From Rhizobium sp. 2MFCol3.1 (GTDB taxonomy: Bacteria; Pseudomonadota; Alphaproteobacteria; Rhizobiales; Rhizobiaceae): DNA of 64,000 nucleotides. The stretch's first letter is position 1, and each line of letters opens with the position of its first letter. Below are positions 9,542 through 18,930 of the stretch, one piece after another. Made by a program: the position numbers and the translations under genes. The notes beneath the pieces are model-generated. The model searched no databases and was not told where the DNA came from. It worked only from the letters and a program-made list of their open reading frames with translations. The DNA lies in the NCBI RefSeq assembly GCF_000377565.1, contig NZ_KB898353.1:599195-663194 (forward strand), read 5' to 3'.

Positions 9542-10156
9542 TTACTTAAGCGCTTCAGCCATGAACGCGCCCGCCCGGGCAGCGCCATCGGCTGAAATGG
9601 TATGGCCGAGCCCGGGAACGATGACCGTCTCCACGTTCATGCCAAGCGGCTCAAGAGCCGCCGCCGCACGCGTCGTCTCAGCGGCCGGAATGACCGGATC
9701 GGAGCTGCCATGCACCAAGAGCACCGGAGTCTTGACCGCAGGCGCAAGCGGAAGCGGGGAGGCGAGGCGGCCGGAGAAGCCGACAACGGCGCCGACTGGC
9801 CAGCGCCCAGACGCCACGGCGTCGAGCGCCATAATCGTGCCCTGCGAGAAACCGACCAGAACGACGCGATCGAGCCGATCGGCAAAACCGTTCTCCTTGA
9901 TGATCGCCGAGATGGTGTCGTCGAAAGCCGGGCGTGCATCCTTGATGCGTCCGCTTCGGTTCTCGTCGGTCACACCGGCCACGCTGAACCACTGGTAGCC
10001 CGCGCCGAAGCTGGATGGGTTCGGGGCATTCGGCGAAGCGAAGACGGCGCCTGGAAGTGTGTCTTTCCAGACATTGGCGAGGGGCGCGAGATCGGCGCCA
10101 CTCGAGCCGACGCCGTGGAGCATGATGACCAGTGCATGTGATGCGATTGTCGACAT
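9542..10156 (-). CDS. Carboxylesterase / phospholipase family alpha/beta hydrolase
   Basis: The 204-residue protein matches the short carboxylesterase 2 type. It has HGVGSSGADLAPLA near the N terminus (oxyanion region), nucleophile elbow GFSQG near residue 105, an Asp in HGSSDPVIP near 157 and a His in PGLGHTIS near 190, completing the catalytic triad. Such enzymes cleave short-chain esters or lysophospholipids. It lies 12 bases after the glutathione transferase gene on the same strand, so the two are probably cotranscribed. Confidence 0.88.
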   Translation of the reverse strand: MSTIASHALVIMLHGVGSSGADLAPLANVWKDTLPGAVFASPNAPNPSSFGAGYQWFSVAGVTDENRSGRIKDARPAFDDTISAIIKENGFADRLDRVVLVGFSQGTIMALDAVASGRWPVGAVVGFSGRLASPLPLAPAVKTPVLLVHGSSDPVIPAAETTRAAAALEPLGMNVETVIVPGLGHTISADGAARAGAFMAEALK

Positions 10157-10168
10157 GGCTGTTTCCTC

Positions 10169-11125
10169 TCAGATCTCGAACGGAAGCTGTGGGCCGACGG
10201 GAACGATCCCGGTCGGGTTCAGCGCCTTGATCGAGTAATAGCCGCGCTTGATGTGATCGATGCTGACCGTCTGGCGGATGCCCGGTATGGCAAGCATGTT
10301 GTCGACGTAACGGCTGAGGTTGGGATAATCCGCCAGCCGGCGCAGGTTGCACTTGAAGAGCCCGTTATAGGCAGCGTCGAAACGGATGAGCGTTACGAAG
10401 AGGCGGACATCGGCCTCCGTCAGTCGCGTGCCAAAAAGGAAAGGTCGCTGTCCTTCAAGGCGCGCTTCCAGTTCGTCGAGCATCGTGAAGACGTCAGCGA
10501 ATGCTTCCTCGTAGGCGACCTGTGTCGTTGCGAAGCCGGTGCGATAGACGCCGTTGTTGAGCTGCGGATAGATGCACTCGTTAAGGGCATCGATCTCCGC
10601 GCGAAGATCCTCCGGGTAGAGATCGACCGCTCCATCGGCAAGCGCGCCGAAGCCGGAGTTGAGCATTCGCAGGATATCTGCCGACTCGTTGTTGACGATG
10701 GTGCGGCGTTCCTTGTCCCAGAGCACAGGCACGGTGGCGCGGCCGGTGTAGTGCGGATCGGCGCTGGTGTAGATCTCGTGCATATAGGTGGCGTTGTTGA
10801 GCTCATCGCGATTGGCGCCGGGATAATCGCCAAAACGCCAGCCCTGATCGGAAAGAGCCGGTTCGACGACCGATACCGAAATCACGTCTTCCAGCTTCTT
10901 CAGCGCGCGGCCGATCAGCGTGCGCGAGGCCCAGGGGCAGATCAGCGCGACATAGAGATGGTAGCGGCCGGCCTCGGCCTTGAAGCCGGCGCCACCGGTC
11001 GGACCGGCGCTGCCATCGGGCGTGACCCAGTTGCGGAAACCCGAAATCTGCCGGACGAAACCGCCCTTGGCGTCGGTCGCCTGTACGGGGTGCCAATCGG
11101 CGGTCCACTTGCCATCCACGAGCAT
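10169..11125 (-). CDS. Glutathionyl-hydroquinone reductase (Xi-class glutathione S-transferase, YqjG/PcpF type)
   Basis: The 318-residue protein has ICPWASR with the catalytic Cys at about residue 63, in place of the Ser or Tyr of ordinary transferases. The extended N terminus and LYVALICPWA context are typical of Xi-class enzymes, which reduce glutathionyl-hydroquinones. The C-terminal half is the all-helical domain (EDLRAEIDALNECIYPQLNNGVY). It is followed by the carboxylesterase gene and preceded on the same strand by a LysR regulator gene, which is its most likely regulator. Confidence 0.9.
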   Translation of the reverse strand: MLVDGKWTADWHPVQATDAKGGFVRQISGFRNWVTPDGSAGPTGGAGFKAEAGRYHLYVALICPWASRTLIGRALKKLEDVISVSVVEPALSDQGWRFGDYPGANRDELNNATYMHEIYTSADPHYTGRATVPVLWDKERRTIVNNESADILRMLNSGFGALADGAVDLYPEDLRAEIDALNECIYPQLNNGVYRTGFATTQVAYEEAFADVFTMLDELEARLEGQRPFLFGTRLTEADVRLFVTLIRFDAAYNGLFKCNLRRLADYPNLSRYVDNMLAIPGIRQTVSIDHIKRGYYSIKALNPTGIVPVGPQLPFEI

Positions 11126-11235
11126 GACTGAACTCCTGATCTGTTCTTGCGCGGTGTTGGAAATTGATATGGCGCAATTCCAGATGGATGATTATCCGGT
11201 CATGAAGAGAATATTTCCTTCCAAAATGGAAGCAA

Positions 11236-12153
11236 TCAGTCCCAACCCTTGTCCCACACCGGTTGTCCGCGAAAGGCGTCGGCCAGAAAGTCCACGAGTA
11301 CTCTCACTTTCAGCGCCAGATGCCGGGCAGGGGGATAGACCGCGTACAGGCCGCGCGGCTCATCCTCGAAATCAGACAACAGCGGGCGCACCGCCTGAAG
11401 ACGAAGTCGCGCGCCGGCAACGAAGCTCGGTACGCGCGCGATCCCTAGTCCCGCTTCCGCTGCCGCGACGCAGGCCTCGGCGTTCGAAAACTCAATGCGC
11501 CCGCGAACTTCCGTCACCAGCGGCTGTGAACCGGCCTTGTCGCGGAACCGCCAGGTGAGCGGATCGCGGAAATTGGTGTCGATGATGCAATCATGGGCCG
11601 CGAGATCCGCCGGCGTCACTGGCACGCCGCGCTGGTCGAGATAGGAGGAGGCGGCAACGAGCACGATGCGCGCGGCGCAAAGCTTGCGCGCGATCAGGCT
11701 GCTATCATCGGGGCGTCCGATGCGCACGGCAGCATCAAATCCTTCGTCGACGAGATTGACTGTCCGGTCCGAGAAGCTGACGTCGAGATTGATATCGGGG
11801 AAAGCCATCGCGAACTGATTGAGCACGGGTGTCAGCTGCGTGGTGCCGAAGGTGATCGGCGCGGTGATCCGCAATCTGCCCGACGGCGCGCGCGAGGCAT
11901 TGCGCACCGAGGCATCAAGCGCATCGAATTCCTCGAGAAGCGATTTCACGCGCTCGTAATAGGCGCGACCAGCCTCCGAAAGCGACAGCGCGCGCGTCGT
12001 CCGCATGATCAGCTGCACGCCGAGGCTTGCCTCCAGGCGCGAGACCAGCTTCGACGCCTGGCCGCTGCTGGTGCCGAGGCGGGCTGCCGCGCCAGCGAAG
12101 CTTCCCGTATCGATGACGGCAACAAACATGCGGTCGCATTCGAGACGATCCAA
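11236..12153 (-). CDS. LysR-family transcriptional regulator
   Basis: The 305-residue protein has the N-terminal helix-turn-helix (SFAGAAARLGTSSGQASKLV) of the LysR family and a C-terminal effector domain with GRPDDSSLIARKL. It resembles the large group that controls nearby quinone or electrophile detoxification genes. It is encoded on the same strand as the glutathionyl-hydroquinone reductase, 110 bases upstream of it, and downstream of the nitroreductase, so it may control either. No operator could be identified by eye. Confidence 0.88.
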   Translation of the reverse strand: MDRLECDRMFVAVIDTGSFAGAAARLGTSSGQASKLVSRLEASLGVQLIMRTTRALSLSEAGRAYYERVKSLLEEFDALDASVRNASRAPSGRLRITAPITFGTTQLTPVLNQFAMAFPDINLDVSFSDRTVNLVDEGFDAAVRIGRPDDSSLIARKLCAARIVLVAASSYLDQRGVPVTPADLAAHDCIIDTNFRDPLTWRFRDKAGSQPLVTEVRGRIEFSNAEACVAAAEAGLGIARVPSFVAGARLRLQAVRPLLSDFEDEPRGLYAVYPPARHLALKVRVLVDFLADAFRGQPVWDKGWD

Positions 12154-12211
12154 GTATCTGTCCCCCTACCAACTTGCCGCCGTGAGAGCGGGTGCCGCCC
12201 AGGCAAACAAA

Positions 12212-12234
12212 CCGGCGGCGCATGACGCCGCCGG
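12212..12234 (-). terminator. Terminator after the nitroreductase gene
   Basis: A perfect 9-bp GC stem (CCGGCGGCG / CGCCGCCGG) with a 5-base loop is followed on the minus strand by TTTGTTT. It lies just after the nitroreductase stop codon and fits a rho-independent terminator. Confidence 0.7.
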
Positions 12235-12243
12235 CAGGTGTTA

Positions 12244-12843
12244 TCAGCCGAAGACCTTGAAGCGGTCGCTGTCATCCATGAACGCCTTTTCGCCGAAGGC
12301 GGCGGAGTTGGCGCCGAACGGCATCTGCGCGCGCAGCTTCCACGAGGCCGGGATGTTCCAGGCGGCGGCAATTTCAGCGTCGGCCAGCGGGTTGTAGTGC
12401 TGCAGGCTCGCGCCGATGTCGGACGCAGCCAGAGCCGACCAGACGGCGAACTGCGTCATGCCGCTCGACTGTTCCGACCAGATCGGGAAGTTGTCGGCGT
12501 AGAGCGCGAACTTTTCCTGCAGGCCCTTCACGACGTCCTGGTCTTCGAAGAAAAGAACGGTGCCGGCGCCGGCAGCGAAGCTGTTGATACGCTTTTCGGT
12601 CGATTCAAAAGCGTCGGCAGGAACGATCTTGCGCAGTGCGTCCATCACGAAGCCCCAGAGCTTGTCGCTCTCCGCGCCGTAGAGAACCAGAACACGCGAG
12701 CTCTGCGAGTTGAAGGAAGACGGCGTGTGCTTGACGGCTTCCTGGATGAGCTTGGTGGTTTCTTCCTGGGAGATCGGCAGGGTCTTGCCGAGCGCATACT
12801 GGCTGCGGCGCTTCTTGATGGATTCAATCAGAGTATTGGTCAT
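12244..12843 (-). CDS. Nitroreductase family protein, Frm2/Hbn1-like
   Basis: The 199-residue protein has the RRSQYALG start and the HTPSSFNSQSSR segment typical of FMN-dependent Frm2/Hbn1-type nitroreductases, which reduce nitro and quinone compounds and are linked to lipid or redox stress. The C-terminal half has WSEQSSGMTQFAVWSALAA, the cofactor-binding helix region. It has its own terminator and is monocistronic. Together with the neighbouring hydroquinone reductase and LysR gene it suggests a small electrophile-detoxification cluster, which is inference. Confidence 0.88.
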   Translation of the reverse strand: MTNTLIESIKKRRSQYALGKTLPISQEETTKLIQEAVKHTPSSFNSQSSRVLVLYGAESDKLWGFVMDALRKIVPADAFESTEKRINSFAAGAGTVLFFEDQDVVKGLQEKFALYADNFPIWSEQSSGMTQFAVWSALAASDIGASLQHYNPLADAEIAAAWNIPASWKLRAQMPFGANSAAFGEKAFMDDSDRFKVFG

Positions 12844-13021
12844 ATGGGGCGCTATCCTTTTTCATATATGCGGCCACCCTGCTGCTGGGAGGAGCAGCGA
12901 CATGCGGCCGGCAAGAAGGGATAGTGCATGCGAACGGATATGCATATTGCGTTGCATCAAGCGCGCGAGATTTTTTTGCTTCATCGCGATCTTGTTACCA
13001 GCTTGACCGAGTCTCCCAAGA

Positions 13022-13243
13022 CTACGACTTCAACGGCAACTCGTCGCGCGCCAGCCGCGCGAGCTCTTTCTCGTCGCGCACGCCGAATTCAAACCAGTCG
13101 ATCAGCGCCTTGGCGGTCGCCTGGCCGCGGTCGCTGGTCACGTCGCAGTTCTGTTCAAGGCACCATTGCTTGAGGATCCGATCCAGCATCTCCATCGCTT
13201 CCGATGTCAGCGCCTCTTTCGGCCAGTCCGTCTTCGTCATCAC
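13022..13243 (-). CDS. Small hypothetical protein (73 aa)
   Basis: A soluble, acidic, helical protein. The sequence shows TSEAMEMLDRILKQWCLEQ followed by an Asp/Glu-rich C-terminal half with WFEFGVRDEKELARLA. There is no signal peptide or membrane segment, and I recognise no domain. Its codon use and ordered composition make it more likely real than the overlapping plus-strand frames. It stands alone between the nitroreductase gene and the DUF982 gene. Confidence 0.55.
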   Translation of the reverse strand: MMTKTDWPKEALTSEAMEMLDRILKQWCLEQNCDVTSDRGQATAKALIDWFEFGVRDEKELARLARDELPLKS

Positions 13244-13409
13244 ATCCGCCCCCGTTTCGCACCACCGTAACGCGTATTGGTCGACGCGCTATGACCGCCG
13301 AAGCACAGTCGCGCAAAATCGTCGCCGACCGTCCGGTATCGACGATGGCGTTGAAATATTGGAACGCCACAACCGCACGTGCGTTAACCGATATCGGAGG
13401 TATTGCGTT

Positions 13410-13661
13410 ATGGACCCGAAACGATGGAGCCGGCCGATCTACTTCCAGGCGAGCAGATACGGCGAATTTCGAACAGTGACGAACACAAGCGAAGCTGCGA
13501 CAGCGTTAAGTACGGCGTGGCCGATCTCGCGCGGGCGCAGTCTGAAGACCGCCAAGCGCACCTGCCAGCAGGTTCTGAGCGGCAAGAGACCGCCCTCCGA
13601 GGCCAGAAATGCCTTCATCGCGGCGGCTGTCGAGGCCAATGTTTACGTCAAGGAACGATAG
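13410..13661 (+). CDS. DUF982 family protein (83 aa)
   Basis: The small protein has the DUF982 signature found in Rhizobiales: a Trp-Ser-Arg-Pro-Ile start, a central ALSTAWPISRG segment, then a Cys (KTAKRTCQQVLSG) and a C-terminal ARNAFIAAAVEAN. No function is established for the family, although members are often present in many copies per genome. The ATG at 13410 has GGAGG at 13396-13400, nine bases upstream. Longer in-frame extensions upstream show no coding character. Confidence 0.82.
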   Translation: MDPKRWSRPIYFQASRYGEFRTVTNTSEAATALSTAWPISRGRSLKTAKRTCQQVLSGKRPPSEARNAFIAAAVEANVYVKER

Positions 13662-13785
13662 CCGGAAAAGAAATCAGAAAAATCTTATTTAGGTAGAGTG
13701 CAAAGATAGAAGTTTAATGATGCATTCAATCCGATTTGAACACGAGCATGCCACTGTGGGTTTCGCAATCTCGAGTGGGACAATC

Positions 13786-15600
13786 ATGCTGACGTTGCAG
13801 AATGCCATTCTTGAAATGATCGCCAAGGGCGAGCCGCTTGGCGCCGTCGTCCATGATCTTTGCACGCGCGTGGAGGCCGCCATCCCCTGGACGGTGTGTT
13901 CGGTGCTGACGGTCAAGGATGGCCGAATGCATCCGCTCGCGGGCCCGTCACTGCCGCTCACTTATTCGCAGGCCGTGGACAATCTGGCCATCGGTCCGCT
14001 GGCCGGCTCATGCGGGACGGCGGCCTATCTTGGCGTGCCTGTCACGGTGACCGATATCGAAAACGATGCGCGCTGGCAGGACTTCAAGGCCATGGTCCTG
14101 CCTCTTGGTTTCAAGGCGTGCTGGTCGACGCCGATCATGAGCGGCGATCGGGTTCTGGCGACCTTCGCCTTCTATTTCCGCGAAAAGCGTGGTCCGAGCC
14201 AATTGGAACGCGATGTGGTGGATGCATGCGTCCATCTCTGCGCGATCGCGCTTGAGAGAAACGAGCGCGCGCTCGAGCGCGAGGCGCTGACCTACACGGA
14301 TGCGCTTACGGGGCTGCCCAATCGCGCGCGGTTCAACGAGGTGCTCAAACAGCAGCATCGATCCGCCGAGCGAAGCTGGGGTATGCTACTTGTCGACGTC
14401 GACAACTTGAAGCTGGTCAACGACACATTCGGCCACGGGGCGGGTGATGCGCTTATTCAGGTCGTGGCGCGGCGCATGGCCGCCACCATGCCGACCGAAA
14501 CGACGTTCCGATTGGGTGGCGACGAGTTCGCGGTCATTCTGCATGACGGCCCGGAGCCGGACCTTGCCGCAAAGGCCGAGGACATCCTGCGGGAGATCAA
14601 GCGGCCCGCTCAGTGCGATGGCCATGTGATCTTTCCGGCGGCCAGCATTGGTGGCGCGATCGCCGAGATCGACGACACGCCCGAGCAGGTCCGGCACAAT
14701 GCCGATGTCGCGCTCTATCACGGCAAGGAGCGCAATCGTGGTCAGTACACAGCCTATCATGCGGGGCTGGGAACATCTCTGACACGGCGCTTCCGCGCCA
14801 TCCGCGACGTCAGTGTCGCACTGGCGCAGAACCGCATCGATGCCCACTACCAGCCGATCCTTCGCCTCGATACGCGAGAGGTCGTCGGCTTCGAAGCGCT
14901 CTGCCGGATGACCACGCAGGCCGGAGACGTCGTCTCGGCGGCGAACTTTCATGATGCGACCCTGGACGCCCAAGTGGCGTCCGAGTTGACCGAGCGCATG
15001 CTGTCACGCGTGGCGGCCGATGTTCGTCGCTGGCTCGACATGGGCCTGCCGTTCCAGCATGTCGGCATCAATCTGTCGGCGGCGGATTTTCACGCTGGCC
15101 ATCTTCAGGAACGGCTATGCAGCGCGTTTGCGGCATCAGGCATACCCTTGAAGCACGTCATCATCGAGGTGACGGAATCCGTCTATCTCGGCCAGGGCGA
15201 TCATGTCGTGGCAAACGAGATCAAGGCGATGCGCTCTAGGGGCCTGCGCGTTGCGCTCGATGATTTCGGGACCGGTTTTGCGTCGCTGACGCATCTGCTG
15301 ACCGTTCCCGTCGATATCATCAAGATCGACAAGTCATTCGTCGATCGGCTGGTGCCGGGTGATGCGGGCGCGGTGATCATCGAGGGACTGATGGGGATCG
15401 CCGAAAAGCTCGGCATCCGCGTCGTTGCCGAGGGAATAGAAACGGAGATGCAGGCCGAACATTTGCGCGCGCTCGGATGTCTGCTGGGACAGGGTTATCT
15501 GTTTCACAAGGCGGTCGATCGCCATTCGGCCGCCTGGCTGTTGCGGGAGTTCGGCCAGCATTCGACGTCCGACGAGCAGGCGATGTCACGTCTGGCCTAG
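13786..15600 (+). CDS. GAF-GGDEF-EAL protein, predicted cyclic-di-GMP synthase and phosphodiesterase
   Basis: The 604-residue protein has an N-terminal GAF sensor domain (about 1-165), a GGDEF domain with intact GGDEF at 244-248, and an EAL domain with EAL at 370-372, ITESV-type EVTES, DDFGTGFASL, KIDKSF and QGYLF motifs. Both active sites look intact, so both making and breaking c-di-GMP are possible. No RxxD inhibitory site is visible just before GGDEF, so product inhibition may be absent. There are no membrane segments. I prefer the ATG at 13786, preceded by GAGTGGGA. An in-frame ATG at 13717 would add 23 residues. Confidence 0.92.
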   Translation: MLTLQNAILEMIAKGEPLGAVVHDLCTRVEAAIPWTVCSVLTVKDGRMHPLAGPSLPLTYSQAVDNLAIGPLAGSCGTAAYLGVPVTVTDIENDARWQDFKAMVLPLGFKACWSTPIMSGDRVLATFAFYFREKRGPSQLERDVVDACVHLCAIALERNERALEREALTYTDALTGLPNRARFNEVLKQQHRSAERSWGMLLVDVDNLKLVNDTFGHGAGDALIQVVARRMAATMPTETTFRLGGDEFAVILHDGPEPDLAAKAEDILREIKRPAQCDGHVIFPAASIGGAIAEIDDTPEQVRHNADVALYHGKERNRGQYTAYHAGLGTSLTRRFRAIRDVSVALAQNRIDAHYQPILRLDTREVVGFEALCRMTTQAGDVVSAANFHDATLDAQVASELTERMLSRVAADVRRWLDMGLPFQHVGINLSAADFHAGHLQERLCSAFAASGIPLKHVIIEVTESVYLGQGDHVVANEIKAMRSRGLRVALDDFGTGFASLTHLLTVPVDIIKIDKSFVDRLVPGDAGAVIIEGLMGIAEKLGIRVVAEGIETEMQAEHLRALGCLLGQGYLFHKAVDRHSAAWLLREFGQHSTSDEQAMSRLA

Positions 15601-15612
15601 GCCAGGCGACGA

Positions 15613-17334
15613 TCAGGCCGCGCGCCTGAGATCCTGCCCGTGGAAATCCGCGAGTTTCGTCACGACGTCGTCGATCTCTTTCTCGGTGCGCGCCGCATCC
15701 CAGCCGAGCGCTTCGGCGGTGACCCTCGCCATGTCCCGCAAGCCTGCCATCGTCAACGCGCCTTCGATCGCGATCGTCGTCCGGCGAAGGACGATGTCGG
15801 AGAGATGGACGACGAACTCCTTTCTGGCGATCCAGTCGATCTCGAGCAGGCTGTAATGGTCTGCATCGGAAAGCCGTTCGCTGTCGCGATGGGTTGACAT
15901 CGCTTCGTGATCGAGGATCGCCGATGCCGTGGTGCCGTATCGCGACAGCAGCGTTTCTGCTCGCTTCATGTCGATACCGCTTTTCTGTACGGCGGCCGCT
16001 AGCCAGGCTCGGCGCTGAGCGGCGTCACCAGGAAACTGGCGACCGCCGCCGATGGCCAGTTGCTGGGTCGATTGGCGGCGTGTGCGCTGCAGGCGTTGGA
16101 GCACGAGGTCGGCGACCTCCTCGGAGAAGCCACGGAAGGTCGTCCATTTCCCGCCGACCAACGACACGACAGGGAAGGGACGCTCCGCCGTCGCTTCCAT
16201 CACCGGTGCTGAGTGATCCCGGCTGATGAGACCCGGCGAGGAGGCGTCGGAGGCCGGCAGCGGGCGGATGCCGCTATAGGTGTAGATCACCTGATCGCGG
16301 CTGAAGCGCAGCGAAGGGAGAAGGGAGCGGACACTCTCGAGGAAGTATTCGATCTCCGGCTCTTCGCAGCGCACATTCTCCGGATCGCTCGCTGGTATGT
16401 CGGTCGAGCCGACCATGGCGAGACCGAGATAGTCGTAGACGAGGCAGATGCGGCCGTCATCCGCCTCGAAGTAGATCATGTGGCCGTTGAGGCTTTTCAC
16501 CAGTTCCGGATGATCGAGCAGGATATGCGAACCCTTGGTGCCGCCGATCAGCTTCGAGGGCGCATTGAGCGAAGCGTTGGCATGATCGATCCATGGGCCG
16601 GCGGCATTGATGACCAGCTTCGGGCGAACGGAGAACGTCTCGCCATTCGCGCGCTTGAAGGTCAGCACGCCGTTCTCCGATGAGATCAGCGCGGTGAAGT
16701 TGGTCGCCAGCGCGTTGTCGTTGGCCTGCAGCCCGTCCGCCACCAGTTCGTAGACCAGGCGTTCCGGGCGGCTGATCTTGGCGTCGTAATATATACCACC
16801 CGCGACGATGGCGGGCGTGACATGCGGCATCTCCTTCAGCGCCTTCTTCTTGAACAGAAAGCGATGGTTCGGCATCACCCGGTTGCGGGCGCCGAAGAAG
16901 TCGTACATCCGCAGGCCGACCTTGACGAGAACGGCGCCGCGGCTGCGCGGTGCCGTGGTTGAGCCGGTCAGTGTCCTGAGCGCGGCCCAGATGCCGCGCG
17001 TCCAGGAGAAGACTGGAATGAAGGTCGGAAGCGGCTCGACGCAATGCGGCGCGTTGCGCAGCAACAGATTGCGCTCCAGCGTCGACTGCGCTACCAGCCC
17101 GAACTCGCCCGTTTCCAGATATTTCAATCCGCCATGGATCAGGCGCGACGGCGCCGAACTCGTGCCGGAGCCGAAATCCGCCTTGTCCACGATCAGGCAA
17201 TCGACACCCTGCACGCAAAGATCGCGGAACGTACCCGCGCCGTTGATGCCCGCGCCGAGGATGACAACGTCAATGTCCTTGATCGCGCCGAGGTCTTGGA
17301 AACGAAGCGTGTTGGCGGCGGAAATGTCGATCAT
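15613..17334 (-). CDS. GlpD/EryB-like FAD-dependent polyol-phosphate dehydrogenase (second copy)
   Basis: The 573-residue protein has the FAD-binding ILGAGINGAGTFRD motif near residues 27-40, then GTSSAPSRLIHGGLKYLE and GGKWTTFRGFSEE, the pattern of glycerol-3-phosphate and erythritol-phosphate dehydrogenases. It would pass electrons to the quinone pool. It is longer than the EryB at 26768-28282 because of a C-terminal helical extension, and it differs at many positions, so it is not a recent duplicate. It lies 59 bases after an FGGY kinase gene, which suggests phosphorylation followed by oxidation of a polyol. The substrate is not known. Confidence 0.88.
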   Translation of the reverse strand: MIDISAANTLRFQDLGAIKDIDVVILGAGINGAGTFRDLCVQGVDCLIVDKADFGSGTSSAPSRLIHGGLKYLETGEFGLVAQSTLERNLLLRNAPHCVEPLPTFIPVFSWTRGIWAALRTLTGSTTAPRSRGAVLVKVGLRMYDFFGARNRVMPNHRFLFKKKALKEMPHVTPAIVAGGIYYDAKISRPERLVYELVADGLQANDNALATNFTALISSENGVLTFKRANGETFSVRPKLVINAAGPWIDHANASLNAPSKLIGGTKGSHILLDHPELVKSLNGHMIYFEADDGRICLVYDYLGLAMVGSTDIPASDPENVRCEEPEIEYFLESVRSLLPSLRFSRDQVIYTYSGIRPLPASDASSPGLISRDHSAPVMEATAERPFPVVSLVGGKWTTFRGFSEEVADLVLQRLQRTRRQSTQQLAIGGGRQFPGDAAQRRAWLAAAVQKSGIDMKRAETLLSRYGTTASAILDHEAMSTHRDSERLSDADHYSLLEIDWIARKEFVVHLSDIVLRRTTIAIEGALTMAGLRDMARVTAEALGWDAARTEKEIDDVVTKLADFHGQDLRRAA

Positions 17335-17393
17335 CTGAAATCGTCCTGCTGAATGTCATTTGCAAACCGTGCCCGGCGGGCGCGGTTCTTATT

Positions 17394-18923
17394 TCAAGCC
17401 GATGGCTTGCCTGCGGTGAGCTTACCGATCTTCGGCCAGATGGGCGCCATGGCATCGGCGATCTCACGGAAGAGGTCGTAGCGCTCCTGGTACGCAGCAC
17501 TTCGCGCCGCATCGGGATAGCAGCGATGCGCGATGGCCGCCGTGTCGCGTGGATCGTGCCGAGGGCTTGCATAGAGACCGACACCAGCGCCGGCGCAAAG
17601 AGCTGCACCCCAAGCGGCCGCTTCGTCGGTCTCGGTGACCGTCGCCGGCATGCCGAGGATATCGGCGAACATCTGCACGACGCGCTTGTTGCGCGAGATG
17701 CCCCCAGCAAGGCGCGCCTCGCTGAAGGTGAAGCCATCCCGCAAGGCGTCGACGTGGATGCGGTGGTTGAAGGCGATCCCCTCAAGCACGGCGCGCAGCA
17801 TGTCGCCGCGATTGTGCCAGCCGCCGAGGCCGAAGAAGCCGGCGCTGGCGGCCGCACCATACGGCGAGCCGAACAGGTAGGGGTGGAACAACGCGGTCAG
17901 AGGCCGCTCGAAGGCGGCCTCGATCTCCGGCGCGAGCAGTGCGTGAACCGAACCGCCGGATGCCTCGACGCTCTGCCGCTCGCTGGCGCAGAGCGTATCG
18001 AGGAACCAGTCGTAGTTGGCGGTCGATGCCGGCGAGATCGACATGTTGTTCCACTGGCCGGGTTCGATAGCGTTGCGGCAGAACCAGCGACGGTCCATGC
18101 GCGGATGCGGCGACAGCGTCTCGTTGATGGAGTAGGTGCCGGCGATGACGGCAACCACGTCGTCGGCATAGCCGCCGGAGCCTAGCGCCGAAGCGGTGAC
18201 ATCGTGCAGGCCCGCAACAACGGGCGTTCCGACGGCAAGCCCGGTGCGCTCGGCGGTTTGCGCGGTCACATAGCCGATGATTTCATCCGAGCGCGAAATC
18301 GGCGGCAATGCGGAGGCCATCTCCTCGATGCCGAACAATCTGAGCGCAGCGAGATCATAATCCTGCGTCCGGACGTTCGTGAAGGATGTGCTCGCCTCGG
18401 TGCGATCGGTGCCGATGATCCCACTCAGGCAGAACCGCAGCCAATCCTTGCACGACAGGATATGGCCAATCTCCTTGTATCGTGCGGGCTCGTGCTGCTT
18501 GATCCAGCCGAGCAACGCAGAAGGCGCCGAGACGTGTGGGACCTGGCCGGTCAGCTCCAGCGCCTCGTCGGCGAGCGGGCTGGCAAGCCACGCCTCGACG
18601 ATATCGACCGAGCGGCTGTCGAGCGATAGGAGCGCGCGGCCGAGAGGAGCGTTGGCCTTGTCGGTTAGGTAGATGCCGTCGCCATGCGCAGTGGCCGCGA
18701 TTGCTGCGATATCGCCGGCGGGACGGCCGCTAAGTTCTATCGCCTCGCGGATGGCATCGGCTGTCTGTGTCCAGAGTTCGTTCATGTCGCGCTCGACATG
18801 GCGCGCATGCGGCATGAACTGGGTCACGCGGCGGCGGGCAACGGCGATCGGCGTTCCGTCGACGTCGAAGATCACGGCCTTGGTGACGGTGAGGCCGCTA
18901 TCTATTCCAAGCAGACTTGGCAT
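17394..18923 (-). CDS. FGGY-family carbohydrate kinase (second copy, polyol or ketose kinase)
   Basis: The 509-residue protein has the ATPase-fold phosphate-1 loop GIDSGLTVTKAV at residues 6-17, HGDGIYL near 95, VVAGLHDVTASALGSG near 245-260, and the C-terminal LAGGISRNKRVVQMFADI adenosine-binding segment. It belongs to the FGGY kinases (xylulokinase, ribulokinase, EryA). It shares the general plan of EryA at 25128-26681 but is clearly divergent. With the following dehydrogenase gene and the DeoR gene 7 bases upstream, it probably forms a separate polyol pathway. Confidence 0.88.
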   Translation of the reverse strand: MPSLLGIDSGLTVTKAVIFDVDGTPIAVARRRVTQFMPHARHVERDMNELWTQTADAIREAIELSGRPAGDIAAIAATAHGDGIYLTDKANAPLGRALLSLDSRSVDIVEAWLASPLADEALELTGQVPHVSAPSALLGWIKQHEPARYKEIGHILSCKDWLRFCLSGIIGTDRTEASTSFTNVRTQDYDLAALRLFGIEEMASALPPISRSDEIIGYVTAQTAERTGLAVGTPVVAGLHDVTASALGSGGYADDVVAVIAGTYSINETLSPHPRMDRRWFCRNAIEPGQWNNMSISPASTANYDWFLDTLCASERQSVEASGGSVHALLAPEIEAAFERPLTALFHPYLFGSPYGAAASAGFFGLGGWHNRGDMLRAVLEGIAFNHRIHVDALRDGFTFSEARLAGGISRNKRVVQMFADILGMPATVTETDEAAAWGAALCAGAGVGLYASPRHDPRDTAAIAHRCYPDAARSAAYQERYDLFREIADAMAPIWPKIGKLTAGKPSA

Positions 18924-18930
18924 TCAGGCT

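Noticed and set aside
12924..13409. N-terminal extension of the DUF982 frame
   Set aside because: The family start and GGAGG fit 13410; the extension shows no coding character.
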